From Microglena sp. YARC (Eukaryota > Chlorophyta > Chlorophyceae > Chlamydomonadales > Chlamydomonadaceae), in assembly GCA_022414725.1 (NCBI GenBank), contig CM039463.1, forward strand, positions 52,529,405 through 52,593,404: a stretch of DNA of 64,000 nucleotides. The letters are read 5' to 3'. The notes under the pieces are model-generated. The model was given only the letters and a program-made list of their open reading frames with translations. It made no database searches and was not told the origin of the DNA. This document shows positions 60,401 through 64,000 of this stretch, one piece after another. Position 1 is the first letter of the stretch. Each line of letters begins with the position of its first letter. A program made the position numbers and the translations under genes.

Positions 60401-63368
60401 GACAGGAAGTACCTGCAGGGGTGGGGGAGGGGGGAGGGGGGTTTTTGGTGGGAGGGGGTGAGTAGGGGTGGTGGTGGTGGTGGTGGTGGTGGTGGTAAGT
60501 AGGAGGTGGGAGGTGAGAGGAGGGGGGTGGAAAGTAGGTGGTGGGTGGGAGGTGGTGGTAAGATGTGCCTGCAGGGTTTTGGTGATGGGGGTGGGGGTGG
60601 GTATTTGGTATTTGGTAGTTATATTCCTACCCATGTACCTACCTACCTACATATTCACACCACACACATACATTTGAGAAGGTATAACAAAAACATACAT
60701 ACATTTCTACCCAGACACCTACCTACCTACCTATACACACACAAATGCGAGGGGGGGGCAAGAAAAAAGCTGCCGTACCGCACCTTCGCTTTGAATAGAG
60801 GCTATCCTCAAACTAAAAAAAAAAAAAAAAAAGTTTTTGAGCCAAAAATAAAGTTGTACAAAAGTTAGAGGGGTCCAATTTGTTTTAACCAAAGCGGCCC
60901 AAATCTTAACTTCGCGATAAATCACGTTTGGGCAACCCCATGGAAGATGTAAGAGCATAACTGGAATGGGCCAGAAAAGATCTTTCGAATGACCCCCATT
61001 TTAGGGGGGGTAGAGTGAGGTAATCGGGTTTTAGGAGGGTGTGTGTGTGGGGTGGGGGGGGGTGGGGGGAGGTAGGGTGGGGGGTAAAAAAACCCAACTT
61101 TATTTTTTCCCAACTTTATTTCCCCCCTCTTTTTGTATGAAACTTCCACAATTCCAACTCCCATCTGAATCGGACACCATATCGAAGGTGCGGTCCAAAA
61201 TCTGTCTTCCTGCCCCCCCCTGCACAAATGCATACATTTTATAAGTTAGGACAAACACAGACACACATACATTTGTACATATATTTGATAAGGCAGGACA
61301 ATCACGTACACCCATGCATATACTTGACAACACAGGATATACACGCATACACAAACATACATACGTACACGCATGCATACACACATGCATTCACACATAC
61401 CAGGTCTTATAGTGGATGCACCTACCTACCTACCTACCTACCTGCCTATACACACACACAGACATGCACACAGGCACACACATACACAAACAAAAGCATG
61501 CACACACATATGCAAACGCACACATGCATTCACGCACACACACATACATTCGCACATACCAGGTTTTAGAGTGGATGCAACTACCTACCTACCTGCCTAC
61601 CTGCTTGCCTATACACACACAGACACGCACACAGGCACACACATACACAAACAAAAGCATGCACACACATATGCAAACGCACACATGCATTCACGCACAC
61701 ACACATGCATTCACACATACCAGGTCTTATAGTGGATGCACCTACCTACCTACCTACCTGCTTGCCTATACACACGCACAGACACGCACACAGGCACACA
61801 CATACACAAACAAAAGCATGCACACACATATGCAAACGCACACATGCATTCACTCACACACACATGCACTCACACATACCAGGTCTTATAGTGGATACAC
61901 CTACCTACCTACCCACCTGCCTGCCTATACACACACACAGACACGCACACAGGCACACACATACACAAACAAAAGCATGCACACACATATGCAAACGCAC
62001 ACATGCATTCACTCACACACACATGCACTCACACATACCAGGTCTTATAGTGGATACACCTACCTACCTACCAACCTGCTTGCCTATACACACACACAGA
62101 CACGCACACAGGCACACACATACACAAACACAAACATGCACACACACATATACACAAACACATACCAGGTCTTATAGTGGAGTACCTATTTACCTACCTA
62201 CCAACCCACCTGCCTGCCTATACACACACAGACACTCACACAGGCACACACATACACAAACAAAAGCATGCACACACATATGCAAACGCATGCACACAAA
62301 CAAAAGCATGCGCACACATATGTAAACGCATACACACATACATTCGCACATACCAGGTTTTAGAGTGGATGCACCTACCTGCCTGCCTGCCTGCCTATAC
62401 ACACACAGACACGCACACAGGCACACACATACACAAACAAAAGCATGCACACACACACACATTCAAACGTACCAGGCCTTGGAGTGGATGTACCTACCTA
62501 CCTACCTACGTACCTTTACACACACATACGCTCACACATGTAAACACACGCATACATTCACACATACCAGGTCTTGGAGTGGAAGTACCTGCCTACCTAC
62601 CTGCCTTTACACACACATACGCTCACACATGCACAAACAAAAGCATGCACACAAACATACACACAAACGCATACATTCGCACATAGCAGGTCTTGGAGTG
62701 GATGTATATACCTACCTACATACCTATACACACACAGACACTCACACAGGAACACACATACACACACACAAATAAACACACGCATACATTCACACATACC
62801 AGGTCTTAGAGTGGAGTACCTATTTACCTGTCTGCCTATACACACACAGACACTCACACAGGCACAGGCACACACACACACAAACAAAAGCATGCACACA
62901 CACATATACACACACGCATACATTCACACATACCAGGTCTTAGAGTGGAGTACCTATTTACCTGCCTGCCTATACACACACAGACACTCTCACAGGCACA
63001 GGCACACACATACACAAACAAAAGCATGCACACACACATATACACACACGCATACATTCACACATACCAGGTCTTAGAGTGGAGTACCTATTTACCTACC
63101 TGCCTATACACACACAGACACTCACACAGGCACAGGCACACACATACACAAACAAAAGCATGCACACACATATATACACACACGCATACACGCATACATT
63201 CATACCAGGTCTTAGAGTGGATGTCGAAGTTGTGTGCCACGAGCTTTCCAAAGAATAGAGTGCCCATCTGACCCAGGCCATCCTTCAAAACCCAATTCAA
63301 TGCGCTGGCAGTGGCAATGGCTCCATCACCCATTCCGACAGCATACAGCAGAAACGTCGAAGCCAGCA
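53573..63368 (-). CDS. ROOT UVB SENSITIVE (RUS, DUF647) family protein, last eight exons, 5' end off window
   Basis: Exons 63206-63368, 60263-60412, 58411-58505, 56673-56815, 55963-56112, 55051-55308, 54520-54600 and 53573-53689 total 1157 nt. Two leading bases plus 384 codons and a stop stay in phase at every junction. The first segment ([20 protein letters not shown], then [11 protein letters not shown] and [10 protein letters not shown]) is the DUF647 core. [38 protein letters not shown] and LFGTAVGASI follow in family order. Hydrophobic stretches in exons 60263 and 56673 fit membrane-associated helices. The end ([20 protein letters not shown]) matches the family's C-terminal GW.T motif. 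In land plants RUS proteins act in plastid-linked UV-B and vitamin B6 related processes. Which RUS subgroup this is cannot be told. Confidence 0.93.
53690..54235 (-). repeat. About six copies of the RUS terminal-exon acceptor edge, 65-bp units
   Basis: Antisense GAGCTGTCAAGCGCTCCGCT and AAGGGTGTCCTGTTGTCAAG units every about 65 bp between 53838 and 54228, each with an intact AACAG acceptor, separated by GTGGGGTGGGT. The units near 53900-54150 are almost identical. Confidence 0.96.
54290..54519 (-). repeat. One donor-edge copy of RUS exon 54520-54600 plus a dispersed-repeat copy
   Basis: CATGAGAAACAACGTACCTG at about 54292 repeats 54504-54523. Bases 54424-54500 match 45-120 of the window. Confidence 0.75.
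54520..54600 (-). CDS. RUS exon, 27 codons
   Basis: Acceptor GCTCCGCAG, donor GTACGT; phase 0 at both ends. [20 protein letters not shown]. Confidence 0.88.
54740..54970. repeat. GATGATGGTGG microsatellite
   Basis: Acceptor-side half of the intron, CATCATC-rich in gene sense. Overlapping open frames are artefacts. Confidence 0.92.
55051..55308 (-). CDS. RUS exon, 86 codons
   Basis: Acceptor GATCTTAG, donor GTGAGT, phase 0. [19 protein letters not shown] and [15 protein letters not shown] fit the C-terminal DUF647 region, where a YLL/YII strand is followed by a helix. Confidence 0.9.
55309..55655. repeat. G-rich GGAGGTGG repeats with a duplicated block
   Basis: GGGGGAGAGATGATCAGG and TTTTTRAGGAAAGCGGG occur at about 55323 and 55495. 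GGGTGGAGGGAG spacers. Confidence 0.8.
55656..55962 (-). repeat. RUS exon 55963-56112 donor-edge copies and a 17-bp CACCTGCAGTACACTA array
   Basis: Copies of TACCATTTCAATCAAATCCC and CCCATCGTACAAGTGATC at about 55658-55705 and 55885-55930. Between them about ten units of ACCTGCAGTACACTAKC. Confidence 0.92.
55963..56112 (-). CDS. RUS exon, 50 codons
   Basis: Acceptor CCACTCAG, donor GTAGGT; phase 0 at both ends. [20 protein letters not shown], an acidic and basic mixed helix region. Confidence 0.88.
56113..56400 (-). repeat. Two acceptor-edge copies of RUS exon 55963-56112
   Basis: Near 56190-56245 and 56318-56375 GCATGCATTCTAAGAAG-CTC with TGATGGGTGATT spacers. Confidence 0.9.
56410..56672 (-). 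repeat. C and G tracts with one donor-edge copy of RUS exon 56673-56815
   Basis: C runs at about 56425-56446 and 56546-56562, a G run near 56580-56594, and ACCTGGAGGCACTTGTTGTT at about 56477, a copy of the exon end with its donor. Confidence 0.88.
56673..56815 (-). CDS. RUS exon, 47 codons
   Basis: Acceptor AATCCACAG, donor [26 protein letters not shown] is a likely membrane helix; [11 protein letters not shown] matches the family's TLN-R motif. Confidence 0.92.
56816..57490 (-). repeat. About six acceptor-edge copies of RUS exon 56673-56815 with GT runs
   Basis: Antisense AATCCTGTTGAACGATGG, GCAGATGCTTGCACCTGTGG and a TTATAGGGGAAGTGTG block recur near 56905, 57025, 57150, 57265, 57378 and 57462 (last partial). 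Each has the CCACAG acceptor. Spacers are TG runs and G tracts. Confidence 0.95.
57491..58410 (-). repeat. Four decayed donor-edge copies of RUS exon 58411-58505
   Basis: Near 57675-57715, 57995-58035, 58165-58205 and 58280-58325 the antisense of [13 protein letters not shown] recurs. One other block (GGAAAGTCTATTTAGC, AACTAGAATGTAAAAAC) repeats at 57505 and 58070. A GAAT microsatellite lies at 58363-58397. Confidence 0.88.
58411..58505 (-). CDS. RUS exon, 31 codons
   Basis: Acceptor CATCTGCAG, donor GTATGT; split codons match both neighbours. [20 protein letters not shown] corresponds to the D-N-x-A-D-I-x-A-K segment of the family. Confidence 0.93.
58506..58984 (-). repeat. Three acceptor-edge copies of RUS exon 58411-58505, about 160-bp units
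   Basis: Near 58617-58675, 58783-58838 and 58922-58980 ITAKS and the start NLSYARDNN recur with TGCTGCAG acceptor. The first two units are nearly identical to the real exon start. Confidence 0.95.
58985..59520. repeat. GGTAGGTGATAGGTGGGAGTTGG satellite with higher-order units
   Basis: Nested GTAGGTGATAGGTGG and GGTGGAAGGGAGTTGGGTGG units of about 60-75 bp. Acceptor-side half of the RUS intron, CCACCTATCACC-rich in gene sense. Confidence 0.93.
59556..59700 (-). mobile_element. Retroposon copy (CATA-tailed family), near full length
   Basis: TTTCAGTCCAGGGGTACG, AAGGGACTTGCCCAACAG, CAGAACCCCAAACAATTG and AGGGGCCCTGGGTTAGCC. Confidence 0.72.
59718..60262 (-). repeat. Four donor-edge copies of RUS exon 60263-60412 with C tracts
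   Basis: Near 59785-59850, 59880-59935, 60012-60060 and 60136-60185 antisense GAGCCTGACGCCATCCARGC recurs with CATAGACCTAGAATACATAT. C runs lie at about 59720-59739, 60058-60079 and 60182-60197. Confidence 0.94.
60263..60412 (-). CDS. RUS exon, 49 codons
   Basis: Acceptor CCCTGCAG, donor [26 protein letters not shown] is a likely membrane helix and [18 protein letters not shown] the family's small-residue helix. Confidence 0.94.
60413..60620. repeat. G-rich GGTGGTGGT / GGGAGGTGG tract
   Basis: Acceptor-side flank of the RUS exon, C-rich in gene sense. Confidence 0.85.
60621..61390. other. RUS intron, central part, no gene seen
   Basis: CATACATA and CTACCTAC runs, an A tract at about 60813-60830, and G-rich sequence at 61035-61080. 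Nothing recognisable as coding. Confidence 0.5.
61391..63205 (-). repeat. About 13 donor-edge copies of RUS exon 63206-63368, 100-160-bp units
   Basis: CATACCAGGTCTTAKAGTGGA (antisense of the last exon bases plus the donor GTATG) recurs near 61397, 61556, 61718, 61876, 62035, 62162, 62350, 62468, 62564, 62685, 62796, 62929 and 63064 before the real one at 63201. Spacers are CTACCTACCTGCC, CACACAGACACGCACAC and AAACAAAAGCATGCACACAC. Confidence 0.97.
63206..63368 (-). CDS. RUS exon, DUF647 core, first in window
   Basis: Acceptor CCATTCAG, donor GTATG; 53 codons with split codons at both ends. Encodes [20 protein letters not shown] and [12 protein letters not shown], the most conserved part of the family. 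Confidence 0.95.
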
Positions 63369-63880
63369 CTGAATGGCAAGGGAGGTGATAAATAAATAAA
63401 TAAATAAATAAATAAACAAATCAATACATATTAAATAAATAAATAAATCAATAAATAAATACATACATATTCCATGCGCTGGCAGTTGAAATGGCTCCAT
63501 CAACATTCAGACAGCATGCAGTATAAATGTTGAAGCCAGCGCTGAATGACAAGAGAGGTGATAAATAAATAAATAAATAAATAAACAAATCAATACATAT
63601 TCCATGCGCTGGCAGTGGCAATGGCTCCATCACCATTCCGACAGCATACAGCAGAAACATTGAAGCCAGCACTGAATGGCAAGAGAGGTGACCAATAATC
63701 AAATAAGTATATAAATACATGAATAAATGCATGAATAAATACATGAATAAATAAATACATGTTCAATGCGCTGGCATAAATACATATTCAATGCGTGTCA
63801 ATGGCTCCATCACCATTTCCACAGCATACAGCAGAAATGTTGAAGCCAGCGTTGAATGGCAAGAGAGGTGATAAGTCAAT
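63369..63880 (-). repeat. Three acceptor-edge copies of RUS exon 63206-63368 with AAAT spacers
   Basis: Near 63472-63550, 63603-63682 and 63772-63865 the antisense of [15 protein letters not shown] recurs with the TTCAGYGCTGGC acceptor. Spacers are AAATAAAT and ATGAATAA microsatellites. The third has an internal duplication. Confidence 0.95.
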
Positions 63881-64000
63881 ACATAAATGAATGCATGAAT
63901 GAATGAATGCATGAATGAATACATAAATGTCTAAATGCATGAATGAACACATAAATGCATGAATGAATGCATGAATACGTAAATGACTAAATGCATGAAT
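63881..64000. repeat. ATGAATGC microsatellite at the right edge
   Basis: GAATGCATGAATGAATACATAAATG repeats running off the window. Confidence 0.85.

Overview
This is nuclear DNA from a eukaryote with large introns and a very high repeat load. The gene families point to a green alga. One gene is a plant group-I type bZIP factor with Lys in the N-x7-K signature. A second is a ROOT UVB SENSITIVE (DUF647) protein. The third is an amidophosphoribosyltransferase with an N-terminal extension that looks like an organelle transit peptide. A prasinophyte-like alga with a repeat-rich genome would fit, but the species is inference. There are no bacterial features, CRISPR arrays or rRNA genes.

Layout. 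At 1-1075 there is one candidate minus-strand exon with a repeat array. At 2.4-10.3 kb lies a plus-strand bZIP transcription factor gene: four exons were found, and the 5' end was not. At 10.4-27.0 kb is a transposon-rich intergenic block: two Copia-like non-autonomous LTR retrotransposons (11127-16636 on plus, 17892-22658 on minus), a TIR element nested in the first, and a 3-kb TIR element (24022-27005). At 28129-43650 is the complete minus-strand purF gene: nine exons joined in phase to give 596 aa. At 44-53 kb are satellites, an exon of a coiled-coil protein and retroposon copies. At 53573-63368 (minus) are the last eight exons of the RUS/DUF647 gene, whose 5' exons lie beyond the right edge.

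The most unusual signal is how the introns are built. Nearly every purF and RUS exon is flanked by tandem, decayed copies of its own edges. The first part of an exon with its acceptor is repeated upstream of it. The last part with its donor is repeated downstream. Up to about 13 decoy copies of a single splice junction are present. Some edges have collapsed into pure satellites, such as 17-bp units made from a purF catalytic-domain exon. On the sense strand of each gene, introns are G/GT-rich after the donor and C/CA-rich before the acceptor, so the skew itself predicts gene direction. The last exons of purF and RUS are also copied past their stop codons, so the process is not tied to splicing.

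The exon models were checked by hand for donor/acceptor dinucleotides, reading phase and arithmetic. Copy numbers of repeats are visual counts. Family assignments come from motif recognition, not from a database search.
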